From NCBI GenBank assembly GCA_028554795.2, contig CM068832.1:87695011-87759010 (forward strand): 64,000 bases of DNA, read 5' to 3'. Every line of letters starts with the position of its first letter. The first letter of the stretch is position 1. The position numbers and the translations under genes were made by a program. The notes under the pieces are model-generated. The model saw only the letters and a list, made by a program, of their open reading frames with translations. It did no database searches and had not been told where the DNA came from. This document shows positions 63,961 to 64,000 of the stretch, piece after piece. Source of the stretch: Sinohyriopsis cumingii (lineage: Eukaryota > Mollusca > Bivalvia > Unionida > Unionidae).

Positions 63961-64000
63961 GCTGATTTTGCCTCCTTTAATTCCTTTATCATAAGCTACC
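63961..64000 (+). repeat. Unit 23, first 40 bp only
   Basis: The start of the next copy, identical to the first bases of unit 1, cut by the window edge. It shows that the array continues rightwards. Confidence 0.95.

Larger units (their letters stand above)
1..64000. repeat. Macrosatellite: 22 head-to-tail copies of a 2.9-kb unit
   Basis: The same AT-rich sequence returns every 2,903-2,911 bp in one orientation across the full window, with no interruption, inversion or foreign insertion. The repeat phase used here starts at the first base; later units begin where the same string recurs (2910, 5817, 8720 and so on). Copies differ by scattered substitutions and by homopolymer length. Large unit size, near-identity and CpG depletion fit a macrosatellite of a methylated eukaryotic genome. 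No rRNA, tRNA, transposase or reverse transcriptase is seen in the unit. The family is not recognised. Both array ends lie outside the window. Confidence 0.97.

Noticed and set aside
1..64000. Ribosomal DNA, 5S, histone or snRNA tandem array
   Set aside because: No rRNA core, 5S internal promoter, histone ORF or snRNA motif is seen anywhere in the unit.
1..64000. Centromeric satellite
   Set aside because: The unit is much longer than usual centromeric monomers and contains too few CpGs for a CENP-B-box-like motif. Location cannot be judged from the window.
1..64000. Pure assembly artefact (one unit copied by the assembler)
   Set aside because: Copies carry distinct private and group-specific substitutions, so they are real different copies, although total copy number may still be mis-assembled.
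1..64000. Bacterial or phage operons, CRISPR array, tRNA genes
   Set aside because: No dense ORFs, no ribosome-binding sites with genes behind them, no short repeat-spacer pattern and no cloverleaf-like sequence.

Overview
The whole window is one uninterrupted head-to-tail tandem array. A unit of 2,903-2,911 bp is repeated 22 times, and the first 40 bp of a 23rd copy close the window. No single-copy sequence is visible at either edge, so the array is longer than 64 kb. Copies are nearly identical: a few tens of substitutions separate the more different ones, and most length change comes from homopolymer tracts, mainly one poly-C run.

The organism looks like a eukaryote, most likely a vertebrate or another animal with a heavily CpG-methylated genome. 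The sequence is AT-rich (about one third G+C by eye). I count about 13 CpG dinucleotides in the first 2.9-kb unit, far below expectation. Splice-site-like and poly(A)-signal-like strings are present. There are no operons, ribosome-binding sites, long bacterial-type ORFs, rRNA, tRNA or CRISPR. The best description is a macrosatellite (megasatellite-class tandem repeat). I do not recognise the family.

Unit layout, using unit 1, whose coordinates double as unit coordinates: 1-160, AT-rich sequence ending in the variable poly-C tract; 160-810, non-coding sequence with an acceptor-like site (442) and a perfect DR1 nuclear-receptor half-site pair (491-503); 814-1278, a segment bounded by 19-bp inverted repeats next to TA, holding a CpG/GC-box/CCAAT/bZIP motif cluster at its left end, an 11-bp stem-loop and a 17-bp palindrome; 1018-1335, a 105-codon antisense ORF; 1370-1690, a 106-codon sense ORF; 1827-1836, poly-T; 2043-2264, a Cys/His-bearing reading frame split by one stop codon; 2481-2521, two poly(A)-signal hexamers; 2757-2871, a 115-bp exon-like block with an acceptor and a strong donor.

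Copy-to-copy markers show higher-order structure: units 8/10/13, 9/11/14, 3/12/15/16, 4/6, 18/20/22 and 19/21 resemble each other more than they resemble their neighbours. This implies recent duplication of two-unit (about 5.8 kb) and three-unit (about 8.7 kb) blocks. The small ORFs are kept open in almost every copy, but the few substitutions inside them are mostly amino-acid-changing. I therefore see no evidence of protein-level selection and give all coding calls low confidence.
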